Below are positions 1 through 7,103 of a stretch of DNA of 64,000 bases, one piece after another (the first letter of the stretch is position 1; every line of letters starts with the position of its first letter). A program made the translations under genes and the position numbers. The notes under the pieces were generated by a model. The model was not told the origin of the DNA, searched no databases, and was given only the letters and a program-made list of their open reading frames with translations. The stretch comes from UBA9611 sp965237595. Its GTDB lineage: Bacteria > Chloroflexota > Dehalococcoidia > Lucifugimonadales > UBA3495. The stretch lies in NCBI GenBank assembly GCA_965237595.1, contig CBDEFY010000004.1, positions 434,001-498,000 of the forward strand, read 5' to 3'.

Positions 1-1
1 G

Positions 2-547
2 ACCATCGGCCGCCCTGTGGAACCCGGCGAGGGCAACAGCGAGACCCCCTTCAGCTTCGACCTGCCCGGTTGGAAGTCCATGGAAGAGGGCTTGGTGATC
101 CGCGGGATTGCGGCGGGGACCGGTTTCAGAGGCGGCGAAGAGGGCTACACCCCAGGCCGTAGCGAGGTATTCAAGAAGTGGAGCACCCGCTCCATGCGGC
201 CGGTCATCAACTTCGACACTTGCATCAAGTGCACCCTTTGCTGGCTGCAATGTCCCGACACCTGTTTCGACGTGACCTCCGACGGGCTGTATGACGCCAA
301 CATGGAATCATGCTGCGGCTGCGGGGTCTGCGAGGCCGTTTGCCCCGTGCCCGACTGCGTTACCATGGTGAGCGAGGCCGAGTTCACCGGCAACGACAGC
401 CAATGGGACGCTTGGACGGCCGACAAAGACGGCTATAACAAGTGGATGACGGTCCTGGTGGAAAAGCAGAAAGACGAGACCAGGACCCACGGTTTCCACC
501 ATGTCGGCGGGTACGCTGACGATATCAACGCATTGGAGGAAGCCTAA
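2..547 (+). CDS. porD: Pyruvate/2-oxoacid:ferredoxin oxidoreductase, delta (ferredoxin-like) part, 5' partial
   Basis: This is the electron-transfer part of a 2-oxoacid:ferredoxin oxidoreductase, which passes electrons from the TPP centre to ferredoxin. Two 4Fe-4S clusters are visible: CIKCTLCWLQCPDTC (about residues 69-83) and CCGCGVCEAVCPVPDC about 30 residues later. The frame is open to the first bases of the window. The GTG at 17 could be a start, but the reading frame continues upstream without a stop, so the gene is probably longer, perhaps fused to the gamma subunit. The stop codon overlaps the porA start (TAATG), so the genes are translationally coupled. Whether the enzyme is specific for pyruvate rather than another 2-oxoacid is inferred from its neighbours. 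Confidence 0.85.
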   Translation, partial: TIGRPVEPGEGNSETPFSFDLPGWKSMEEGLVIRGIAAGTGFRGGEEGYTPGRSEVFKKWSTRSMRPVINFDTCIKCTLCWLQCPDTCFDVTSDGLYDANMESCCGCGVCEAVCPVPDCVTMVSEAEFTGNDSQWDAWTADKDGYNKWMTVLVEKQKDETRTHGFHHVGGYADDINALEEA

Positions 548-1770
548 TGGCCACCGTACAGGCGGCGCTCTTTCAAGGGTCCACCGAAGAGCTAATCAGC
601 GGCAGTGAGGCAATAGGCATCGCCTGCGCCCTCGCCGACGTCGACGTTATCACCGCATATCCCATCAGGCCCTACGACACGGTGATGCAATACGTGTCCC
701 GTCTCAAGGCAGACGGCGCCTTCGACTGCGATTTCATCGTCGCCGAGAGCGAGCATTCCCAGTTTGAGATAGTGAAGCATGCCTCCGCCGTTGGCGCCCG
801 GACCTTCACCGGTTCCAGCGGGGTGGGCTGGTTCTACGCCTTCGAGGCCATCACCGTCACCGCCGGGCTCCGGATGCCCGTGGTGGCCATGGTGGGCAAC
901 CGGGCGCTGGACGACCCCGGCGCCTTCGGCGTGGAGCACAACGATGCGATGGCGGTCCGCGACCTGGGCTGGCACCTCTACTGGGTAGCCACCGCTCAAG
1001 AGGCGTTGGATATGGCGCTGATAGCATGGAAGGTGGCAGAGGACCCGAGGGTCTTGCTGCCCTTCGCCCTTAGCTGCGACGGGTCATTCCTCACCCACTC
1101 GCAGGCGATCGTGCAGGTGCCCGCCCAAGACCTAGTGAAAAAGTTCCTGCCCGATTACCAAAGGGGCACGCTGCAATTACACCCCGACAACCCGATCACC
1201 GTGGCCCCTCAGGTGAACGAGGACTGGCTCATGGAGATCCGAAAACAGACCGACGAAGCAATGCGCCGTACGTCCAGCGTGATTATCGAGGCCTATGAAG
1301 AGTTCAGAGAGATGTTTGGCCGGGGCGACCCCAGCCCGTTCATCGAAGAATTTATGTGCGACGACGCGGAGATCATCCTGGTGGGAATGGGCACCCTTGC
1401 CATGCCAACCAGGGTGGCGGTCCGCCGAATGCGCGAAGCTGGCAAGAAGGTAGGGTTCCTCCGGATAAAATTCTTCCGGCCCTTCGCCACTGAAGAGATC
1501 CAGAAGGCACTGGGCGGAGCCAAGGCCGTGGCCGTCATCGACCGCGACTATTCCTACGGCTCCCCATCCTACGGCGGCGTCCTGTTCCATGAACTGCGAT
1601 CGGCCCTCTACCCCCTGAACGATCGGCCCGTGATGTTGAACTTCATCGCCGGGCTGGGCGGACGAGAGGTCCAGGTTCGTGATATAGACGAGATGGTTGA
1701 AACAACCCAAAAAGCTATCGACACTGGTAAAATCGAACAAGAAACCACCTGGATAGCGGTAAGGGAGTAA
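547..1770 (+). CDS. porA: Pyruvate:ferredoxin oxidoreductase alpha subunit
   Basis: The alpha subunit carries the pyrimidine-binding and transketolase-C-like domains of the enzyme that oxidatively decarboxylates pyruvate to acetyl-CoA and CO2 in the cytoplasm. Its 407 residues match the usual length of PorA in the four-subunit type. The N-terminal domain has the family segment VITAYPIRPYDTV and the AESEHSQFE stretch. The C-terminal domain contains DRDYSYGSPSYGGVLF. It starts one base inside the porD stop, and porB follows after 5 bp, giving the standard order delta-alpha-beta. Other 2-oxoacids (2-oxoisovalerate, 2-oxoglutarate) cannot be excluded without alignment. Confidence 0.9.
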   Translation: MATVQAALFQGSTEELISGSEAIGIACALADVDVITAYPIRPYDTVMQYVSRLKADGAFDCDFIVAESEHSQFEIVKHASAVGARTFTGSSGVGWFYAFEAITVTAGLRMPVVAMVGNRALDDPGAFGVEHNDAMAVRDLGWHLYWVATAQEALDMALIAWKVAEDPRVLLPFALSCDGSFLTHSQAIVQVPAQDLVKKFLPDYQRGTLQLHPDNPITVAPQVNEDWLMEIRKQTDEAMRRTSSVIIEAYEEFREMFGRGDPSPFIEEFMCDDAEIILVGMGTLAMPTRVAVRRMREAGKKVGFLRIKFFRPFATEEIQKALGGAKAVAVIDRDYSYGSPSYGGVLFHELRSALYPLNDRPVMLNFIAGLGGREVQVRDIDEMVETTQKAIDTGKIEQETTWIAVRE

Positions 1771-1775
1771 GTGAA

Positions 1776-2768
1776 ATGGCTACCGTGCAAGAACTTCCCC
1801 AAGTAAAGGGAGTAAAGAATATCCCGTTGGAGGAGTTGTACTCCTCCGGTCACCGGACGTGCCAGGGCTGCGAATCGGCCCTGGTGATGCGGCTGATGAT
1901 TAAGGCCGCCGGCCCCCGGACCATCGTGCTGGGCAGCACCGGCTGCATGTACGTGGCCAACACCACCTACTACAGCACGCCTTGGGTAGTGCCTTGGATG
2001 CACACCCAGCTTGGTTCCTCGGGCTCCGCAGCCACCGGCACCGCCGCGGGCCTCTCGTCCATGATGCGCAAGGGCAAGATGCAGCAGGAGCCCGTAAACG
2101 TCATCGCCTTCTGCGGCGACGGCGGTGGCATGGACATGGGGCTCTCCGCCATATCGGCGGCCCTGCAGCACGACGAGTACAACCTGCTGATTCTGTGCTA
2201 CGACAACGAGTCCTACGCCAACACCGATATCCAGGCGTCCGGTAGTACTCCCTGGGGCGCCAACACCACGTTCAGCCCCCCCGGCAAAAAGACCCGGATC
2301 ATGAACACCAGATGGAAGAAGAACATGGCTCCCATGCTCGCCGTCGGCCATCCCGATGTCCGGTACGTGGCCACGGCCTGCGGGTCTTACGGGTTGGACT
2401 TCAACAACAAAATCCGCCGCGCCCTTACCACTCCCGGTCCCGCCTTCATCCACAGCATCGACCCCTGCCCCAAGGGTTGGGACTACGACCCCAAATACTC
2501 CCACGAGTTGGGGATGCTGGCCATCGAGGTTGGGCTGTGGGTCCAGTACGAGATAATCGACGGTGAGCTGACCCTCAACGGTCCCAGCCGGTCCATCGCC
2601 AAGGGAATCCGCCAGCGGAAGCCCGTGGAAGATTACCTGATGCGCCAGGGCCGCTTCGCTCACTTCACCCCGGAAGACATCAAACACTTCCAAGACAAGG
2701 TGGACGAGAGCTGGGAGAAGTGGTGGCTCCCCGGCGTCATCCCCATCTCCGCCGGCCAAGAAGAGTAG
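1776..2768 (+). CDS. porB: Pyruvate:ferredoxin oxidoreductase beta subunit
   Basis: The TPP-binding beta subunit of the same enzyme, 330 residues. The TPP/Mg motif is visible as FCGDGGGMDMGLSAI followed by YDNESYANT. A near N-terminal CxxC (RTCQGCE) and later cysteines (GCMY, CPKGW) are those that hold the proximal 4Fe-4S cluster in PorB. A ribosome-binding site (AAGGGAG) lies just before the ATG at 1776, at the porA stop. The gene is intact, and a hairpin with a short T-rich tail follows about 45 bp after the stop, closing the operon. With the PDH operon at the other end of the window broken, this is probably the working route to acetyl-CoA here (inference). Confidence 0.92.
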   Translation: MATVQELPQVKGVKNIPLEELYSSGHRTCQGCESALVMRLMIKAAGPRTIVLGSTGCMYVANTTYYSTPWVVPWMHTQLGSSGSAATGTAAGLSSMMRKGKMQQEPVNVIAFCGDGGGMDMGLSAISAALQHDEYNLLILCYDNESYANTDIQASGSTPWGANTTFSPPGKKTRIMNTRWKKNMAPMLAVGHPDVRYVATACGSYGLDFNNKIRRALTTPGPAFIHSIDPCPKGWDYDPKYSHELGMLAIEVGLWVQYEIIDGELTLNGPSRSIAKGIRQRKPVEDYLMRQGRFAHFTPEDIKHFQDKVDESWEKWWLPGVIPISAGQEE

Positions 2769-2813
2769 GGCCGCCGCGCGGCAAATACCTCCGGTCCCGA
2801 ACAGGTAAAAGAA

Positions 2814-2845
2814 GGGCAGACTGAGTCTGCCCCTCTCGTTTGTTA
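2814..2845 (+). terminator. Hairpin terminator after porB
   Basis: A perfect 8-bp stem GGGCAGAC / GTCTGCCC (2814-2821 and 2825-2832) with a 3-nt loop is followed by a pyrimidine-rich tail containing short T runs. It sits 45 bp after the porB stop and before the convergent higA-like gene, as expected for an intrinsic terminator. Confidence 0.6.
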
Positions 2846-2898
2846 GTTCTTTCCCCCAATTTGGGGAAAGTCATGATGGGTACAAACCGGGTGCATCG

Positions 2899-3204
2899 TC
2901 ATTCCCTCTTCGCTAACTCCTTCACTTCTCTTTCCAACCGGTCTCCGAGCCGACCCTTCTCAATTTCCAGGTCATATCGGATTTGCAGGTTCATCCAGAA
3001 CCGCTCGGAGGTGCCGAAATACCGGGATAGGCGAAGGGCCGTATCGGCGGTAACCGCCCGGTTGCCGTGGACGATCTGGTTGATGCGCCGGGGATGAACG
3101 CCGATGTCTTTGGACAAGCGGTACTGAGTGATGGACAGCGGGTTCATGAATTCTTCCAACAATATCTCGCCGGGATGGACCGGCGCCAATCTCTCCGAGG
3201 TCAT
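2899..3204 (-). CDS. higA: HigA-type antitoxin (XRE family helix-turn-helix), orphan
   Basis: A 101-residue HigA/VapI-type antitoxin. The N-terminal signature VHPGEILLEEFM is followed by an XRE helix-turn-helix (SITQYRLSKDIGVHPRRINQ) and FGTSERFWMNLQ, all typical of the HigA family. In intact systems higB (toxin) lies immediately upstream, and the antitoxin represses the operon. Here no toxin gene fits upstream; only the last codons of one seem to remain (see the adjacent entry). It may survive as a stand-alone regulator or as an anti-addiction relic. The gene itself is intact. Confidence 0.88.
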   Translation of the reverse strand: MTSERLAPVHPGEILLEEFMNPLSITQYRLSKDIGVHPRRINQIVHGNRAVTADTALRLSRYFGTSERFWMNLQIRYDLEIEKGRLGDRLEREVKELAKRE

Positions 3205-3213
3205 GTCCGTCTC

Positions 3214-3273
3214 CTAGTGATAATCGGTAATCTCCACACCATCAACATCGCCATACGCTATTAACGTCAAGCG
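3214..3273 (-). pseudogene. HigB toxin C-terminal remnant
   Basis: On the minus strand, directly before the antitoxin start (9-nt gap), the frame reads DVDGVEITDYH followed by TAG. The ending VEIxDYH is the characteristic C-terminus of HigB toxins, and both the position and spacing match a normal higBA pair. A stop codon lies only 19 codons upstream, so the body of the toxin is missing. The inverted motif TAACG..CGTTA at about 3261-3276 may be what is left of the operator. This is an inference from a very short match. Confidence 0.45.
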
Positions 3274-3313
3274 TTACTATACGGCGGAAAAACATTCATA
3301 ATCCCGCCCACAC

Positions 3314-3342
3314 TTGCCACCATCGGCAGTTCGGGTTAGAGT
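3314..3342 (+). promoter_or_regulatory. Putative sigma-70 promoter for the hydroxy-acid oxidase gene
   Basis: TTGCCA (3314-3319) and TAGAGT (3337-3342) are separated by 17 bp, close to consensus, about 110 bp upstream of the oxidase start. No other gene lies between them. Confidence 0.4.
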
Positions 3343-3453
3343 ATGTCCGATTTTGGCCTCACTGAGGTATCTCTTTCTGTGATGGGACGCGTTGGGCCGG
3401 CCTCCGGGCCGGGTGAGGGCTCTGTATCCACTCACACCACTTAGGAGGACCCG

Positions 3454-4551
3454 ATGGCAAACGACCCCATTAACCTTTATGACTATGAAGCCCGGGCCAA
3501 GCAGAGCTTGCCCCACGACAGCTGGGACTTTATCGACGCCGGCGCCATGGACGAGTTCACCACCCAGCGCAACCGGAGCGCCTTCGACCAATTGACCCTG
3601 CGCCCCCGGTTCATGCGCAGTGTCGAGGAACGGAAGATTGCCACCACCATGCTGGGGCAAGATCTCAGTTTGCCGGTCTTTGTCTGTCCCGCCGGCAGCC
3701 ATGGAATCGCCCATCCAGACGCCGAGGTAGCCACTGCCAAGGCGGCCGGCAGATCAAACACCCTGATGATGCTCAGCACTTCATCCAATTGCAGCATGGA
3801 AGAGGTGGCCGAAGCCGCCACCGGACCGCTTTGGTTCCAGCTTTACCACCGAGGTACCGCCCTGACCGAGATGCTGGTCCGCCGGGCCGAGGCAGCGGGG
3901 TTCAAAGCCATTGTGCTGACCATCGACACCCCGGTGCCCAGTCCCAAGGAGCGGGACTTGCGCAACAGGTTCGAACGTAGACTGGAGTTGGGCAACTTCC
4001 GGGACCTGAACCTTCCCCGCTCGGAGATTAGCGGCACCGACGAGACTCCCGGCTGGGACGTTTCCCGGGCCGACCCCATTACCTGGAATGACCTGGAATG
4101 GCTCCGTGGCCTGACCTCGCTGCCCCTCGTGCTGAAGGGAGTCCGGGTCTCCGAAGATGCCCACATCGCGGCGGAAAGCGGTGTTGAAGGCATCTTGGTG
4201 TCCACCCATGGCGGGCGGCAGTTGGACCAGACCATGGGCGCCATCGAGATGGTGCCGGAGATAGTCGAGGCGGTGAAGGGTAACTCCGAGGTATACGTGG
4301 ACTCAGGGGTCCGCCGCGGCAGCGATGTCATCAAGGCCCTGGCGTTGGGCGCAAAGGCTGTTGGCATCGGCCGGCCCCTATTCTGGGGTCTGGCGACCGA
4401 GGGTTCCGACGGCGTCCACAATGTTTTGGAGTTACTGCGGGAAGAGGTCGGCCGGGCCATGGACTTCTGCGGTCAGAGCGACGTGAGCAACCTCGAGTCG
4501 GCCCTGATCAATATTCCCAACAACTGGGGGCCGGGCTCCAAGGCACCGTAG
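3454..4551 (+). CDS. FMN-dependent alpha-hydroxy acid oxidase/dehydrogenase
   Basis: A 365-residue member of the FMN_dh TIM-barrel family (lactate oxidase, lactate 2-monooxygenase, glycolate oxidase), which oxidises 2-hydroxy acids in the cytoplasm. Visible key residues are Tyr131 in WFQLYHRG, Lys228 in LVLKGV, the catalytic base His252 and substrate-binding Arg255 in THGGRQLD, and the FMN-phosphate segment DSGVRRGSD near residue 285. The first active-site tyrosine, normally in a YYxxGA motif, is replaced: the sequence reads DFIDAGAMDE at residues 25-34. The usual SNHGGR is STHGGR. Substrate therefore cannot be named. A strong ribosome-binding site (TAGGAGG) precedes the ATG. The gene is monocistronic and ends at a long palindrome. 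Confidence 0.85.
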   Translation: MANDPINLYDYEARAKQSLPHDSWDFIDAGAMDEFTTQRNRSAFDQLTLRPRFMRSVEERKIATTMLGQDLSLPVFVCPAGSHGIAHPDAEVATAKAAGRSNTLMMLSTSSNCSMEEVAEAATGPLWFQLYHRGTALTEMLVRRAEAAGFKAIVLTIDTPVPSPKERDLRNRFERRLELGNFRDLNLPRSEISGTDETPGWDVSRADPITWNDLEWLRGLTSLPLVLKGVRVSEDAHIAAESGVEGILVSTHGGRQLDQTMGAIEMVPEIVEAVKGNSEVYVDSGVRRGSDVIKALALGAKAVGIGRPLFWGLATEGSDGVHNVLELLREEVGRAMDFCGQSDVSNLESALINIPNNWGPGSKAP

Positions 4552-4567
4552 ATACCTGAACACGTGT

Positions 4568-4616
4568 CGTTCGTGGCGTAGGGGCACGGCAATGCCGTGC
4601 CCCTACGCCACGAACG
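4568..4616. repeat. Perfect 23-bp inverted repeat (palindrome family A, copy 1)
   Basis: Two perfectly complementary 23-bp arms (4568-4590 and 4594-4616) flank the 3-nt loop AAT. The core is GTAGGGGCACGGC AAT GCCGTGCCCCTAC, which recurs at 26339 and 42531. It sits between two convergent genes and could stop transcription from both sides. Its dispersed occurrence makes it a REP/MITE-like element rather than only a terminator. Confidence 0.85.
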
Positions 4617-4666
4617 GTTGGCAACGCAAATTATCGGTTGGTAACGCGGATTATCGATGGGAAGTC

Positions 4667-5488
4667 CTAGTCCGCGGCGGCCGCCGCTGCGCTGCCGGAC
4701 CGCACTCTGGCGAACAACTCGGACAGCAGCTTGTTGAACACTGACGCCTGTTCGAAGTGGGCCGAGTGGGCGGCGCCGGGCACCACCTCCATGCGGGAGC
4801 CGGGAATCACCTTTTGCACCTCGGCGATGACCTCGGGCGGGAAGATGGCGTCTTCTTTGCCGACAATCAACAGAGTGGGTATCCGCCAACCGGCGAAGGC
4901 CTCGGCCTGGGGACCGTCCTCGCGTCGGAAGCCGGAGATGACCCCGTCCTCCCCCCGGGGCGGGTTCAGCCCGCCGATCTGCTGGTAGAGGAAGGTGAGG
5001 GCGGGGTTCTCTTTGATGAAACCGGCTGAAAGCGATCGCGCTGGCCCCTCGGGCGGCGGGTTGGTGTTCTTGAGGGCTGCCAAAACGCCTTCGGTGGCTA
5101 CTCCGCCGGTGGTGTCGCCCAAGACTAATCCCAGGGTCCGCTCCGGGTGGGCCAGTGCGAATCCCAGGCAGCTAAACCCACCCATGGACTGGGCCACCAA
5201 GATCGCCTTGTCAATCCTCAGGTAGTCAAGCAGTGCGGTCAGGTCATCGATGAAGTTCTCCCGCAGGGGCGAGCCGTGCTCGGCGCCAGTCGTTCCCCGT
5301 ACAATAGAAGCTCCCCAGCCCCGGTGGTCGAAGGTGATGCAACGATACTCGGCGGAGAAGGCGGCGACCTGCTGCCACCAGCTCATTTGGTTGCCACCGC
5401 GCCCGTGGGCGAAGACTATCGCCGGGGCAGAGTCGTCCCCGTGGGACTCGTAGTAAAGGTCGATTCCGTTTATCGGTGCTTTGGGCAC
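4667..5488 (-). CDS. Alpha/beta hydrolase
   Basis: A 273-residue alpha/beta-hydrolase-fold enzyme. The oxyanion region is FAHGRGGN (residues 27-34). The nucleophile elbow is AQSMGG with Ser101, where the first Gly of the usual GxSxG is Ala. Asp213 (VGKEDAIFP) and His241 (GAAHSAHFE) complete the triad. The C-terminus ends in an Ala-rich tail. The family includes esterases, C-C hydrolases and lactonases, and the substrate cannot be told. It is convergent with the hydroxy-acid oxidase gene and ends near the shared palindrome. Confidence 0.82.
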   Translation of the reverse strand: MPKAPINGIDLYYESHGDDSAPAIVFAHGRGGNQMSWWQQVAAFSAEYRCITFDHRGWGASIVRGTTGAEHGSPLRENFIDDLTALLDYLRIDKAILVAQSMGGFSCLGFALAHPERTLGLVLGDTTGGVATEGVLAALKNTNPPPEGPARSLSAGFIKENPALTFLYQQIGGLNPPRGEDGVISGFRREDGPQAEAFAGWRIPTLLIVGKEDAIFPPEVIAEVQKVIPGSRMEVVPGAAHSAHFEQASVFNKLLSELFARVRSGSAAAAAAD

Positions 5489-5721
5489 GGTGGGCCTCCG
5501 TTAGCTTCGGATTCATAAAGGATTGCCGAGGGGTTTGATCTGACGCCAAGTATACCCCATGACATAAGTTAGGGCCTTTTGGCCTATCTTGCCGGGGCCT
5601 TTTGGCCCTGCTGCCATTTGCGGATTCGGGGAGAGAATGACATTGTCTTGGAGTGCCCAGGCGGCGGGCTGGCGTCAACATACCATGGCGGGCCCGCCGA
5701 GCCTGGGAAGGAGGCGGCGGT

Positions 5722-5943
5722 ATGACTACTACCACGTTGCCTGAACGAGTCATTCAGGCCGAAACTGAGGTCCGTCAGGTTCCCAAGTATCTCCTCAAAG
5801 AATTGGAGGAGATTGTTGAACACTCGGAAGCGGAGCCAGGGTTGGTGCACTGGTATCACTTCGTCCCCTGCGCTGGTGTCCGCTACTACACTTACCACGC
5901 CGCTCCATCGCCGGTGGAGTCGTTAGCGGGGCGGAAGAGCTAA
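5722..5943 (+). CDS. Small hypothetical protein
   Basis: A 73-residue protein starting MTTTTLPERV, chosen because a good ribosome-binding site (GGAAGGAGGCGG) lies just before the ATG at 5722. The middle part (KYLLKELEEIVEH) looks helical and acidic; the C-terminal half is aromatic (LVHWYHFVPC, YYTYH). I recognise no family and see no membrane segment or signal peptide. It is transcribed away from the alpha/beta hydrolase gene and in the same direction as the Met-rich protein gene 150 bp downstream. Confidence 0.5.
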   Translation: MTTTTLPERVIQAETEVRQVPKYLLKELEEIVEHSEAEPGLVHWYHFVPCAGVRYYTYHAAPSPVESLAGRKS

Positions 5944-6097
5944 CCCTTCCGCCTCCAATCAGAATATGCCAACCGGCCATCACCCGAATCTGGCGGGACC
6001 GGTCACAACAGATATACGAAATCACCTGCCGCCCGGCCCGGCAATTTAGGCAGTGGTTGGACCTTGATGTTTCTCAGAAAACTTTTGGAGGCGGATC

Positions 6098-6418
6098 ATG
6101 TTATTCGAAACAGCCATGATGAAGCGGTGGATGGGGATAAAGAGCCCCGAAGGCATTACAGCCTCGATGAAGGTCATGATGCCCATCATGTCTAGAAAAA
6201 TGGGACCGGGCGGAATGGCCGACCTTATGCCGGACATGATGGAGGGTTCCTTTGAGCAGATGCGGCCGGAAGATATGGAACGGATGATGCACGATGCAAT
6301 GCCCAAGATGATGGAGACATGTTTCTCCAGAATGGAGGATGAGCAGCGCCGCGGTATGCTGTCCATGTGCCGGCAGGCCCTTGACCAAATAGAGGAAAAA
6401 TTCTTGGAAACCGCCTAG
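6098..6418 (+). CDS. Methionine-rich small protein of unknown function
   Basis: A 106-residue protein with 23 methionines (about 22 percent). They fall in paired or spaced patterns such as MMPIMSRKM, MPDMMEG, MERMMHDAMPKMME. It is amphipathic and predicted helical, with acidic residues interleaved and two cysteines in the C-terminal part. No signal peptide or transmembrane segment is visible, so it is probably cytoplasmic. Met-rich helices can bind soft metals (Cu(I), Ag(I)) or hydrophobic clients, but no known family is recognised and this is only a possibility. A GGAGG ribosome-binding site precedes the ATG (6098). Confidence 0.65.
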   Translation: MLFETAMMKRWMGIKSPEGITASMKVMMPIMSRKMGPGGMADLMPDMMEGSFEQMRPEDMERMMHDAMPKMMETCFSRMEDEQRRGMLSMCRQALDQIEEKFLETA

Positions 6419-6446
6419 TCCGTGAAACGGATGGCAGGATAGCCCG

Positions 6447-7103
6447 TTACACCGGCCACTGTTGACGGTGGTAGGCGGCGTCCCAGAACATGTACTCGTA
6501 GCGGCTGCTGGTCATGAACGCTTGGCGCATGGCCTCCAGTTCTGTGGGCCCGGCATCAGCGGCCATCTGGTCCACAAAACCCCGCCACGCATCAACACTG
6601 CCCTCCAGGAAGCCTTCGACGTAGAACCGGGTCCATTGTCCGTAGAGTGGGTGCTCCGACTGTCCCACCTCATCCTTCAGTAAATGGTAGGTCCAGGGAC
6701 AGGGCAGCAGCGCGGCGGCGGTGGGACCAAGGCCGTGCAGCGATGCCGTCTGCAGCATGTGGTCCACATAGGCCGTGTTGATTGGCGAGCGCACCGCGTT
6801 CTCGGCGTCGGCCAGGGTTAGCCCGGCCTCGGCCAGCAGCTTGTGGTGCAGCGGCCGCTCCACCGGAGTCATGACCCGCTGCGCGAGGTCTTCAAAGGTC
6901 TGAGAGTCGGGCGCTTTGGCCAATGCCATGGCCACCGTCCGTCCGAACCCCTCCAGGTACAGATAGTCCTGAGCCAGGTAGTAGCGGAAGGTTTCCAAGG
7001 GCAGCGTTCCGTCCTTAATCTCTTTGAGGAAGGGGTGGTCGAAGATCCGCCGCCAGATGGGCTCGGCCTCATTTCTCAGTTGTTCGCTGAAACTGGGCAT
7101 CAA
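6447..7103 (-). CDS. tenA: TenA family aminopyrimidine aminohydrolase (thiaminase II)
   Basis: A 218-residue all-helical TenA protein, which hydrolyses aminopyrimidine breakdown products of thiamine for salvage of the HMP moiety. The catalytic cysteine is Cys135 in LLPCPWTYH, the same number as in Bacillus subtilis TenA. Asp46 and Tyr49 in AQDYLYLEG, and Glu in RYEYMFWDAAY near the C-terminus, match the active-site pattern. The start overlaps the end of the upstream acyl-CoA synthetase gene by 4 bp (ATGA), so the two are co-translated. This pairing of thiamine salvage with an acyl-CoA ligase has no obvious metabolic link. No TPP riboswitch is visible nearby. Confidence 0.85.
   Translation of the reverse strand: MMPSFSEQLRNEAEPIWRRIFDHPFLKEIKDGTLPLETFRYYLAQDYLYLEGFGRTVAMALAKAPDSQTFEDLAQRVMTPVERPLHHKLLAEAGLTLADAENAVRSPINTAYVDHMLQTASLHGLGPTAAALLPCPWTYHLLKDEVGQSEHPLYGQWTRFYVEGFLEGSVDAWRGFVDQMAADAGPTELEAMRQAFMTSSRYEYMFWDAAYHRQQWPV

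Noticed and set aside
592..999. Long open frame on the minus strand inside porA
   Set aside because: It is a shadow of the high-GC coding strand; its Gly/His/Val-rich product resembles no family, and porA is certain.
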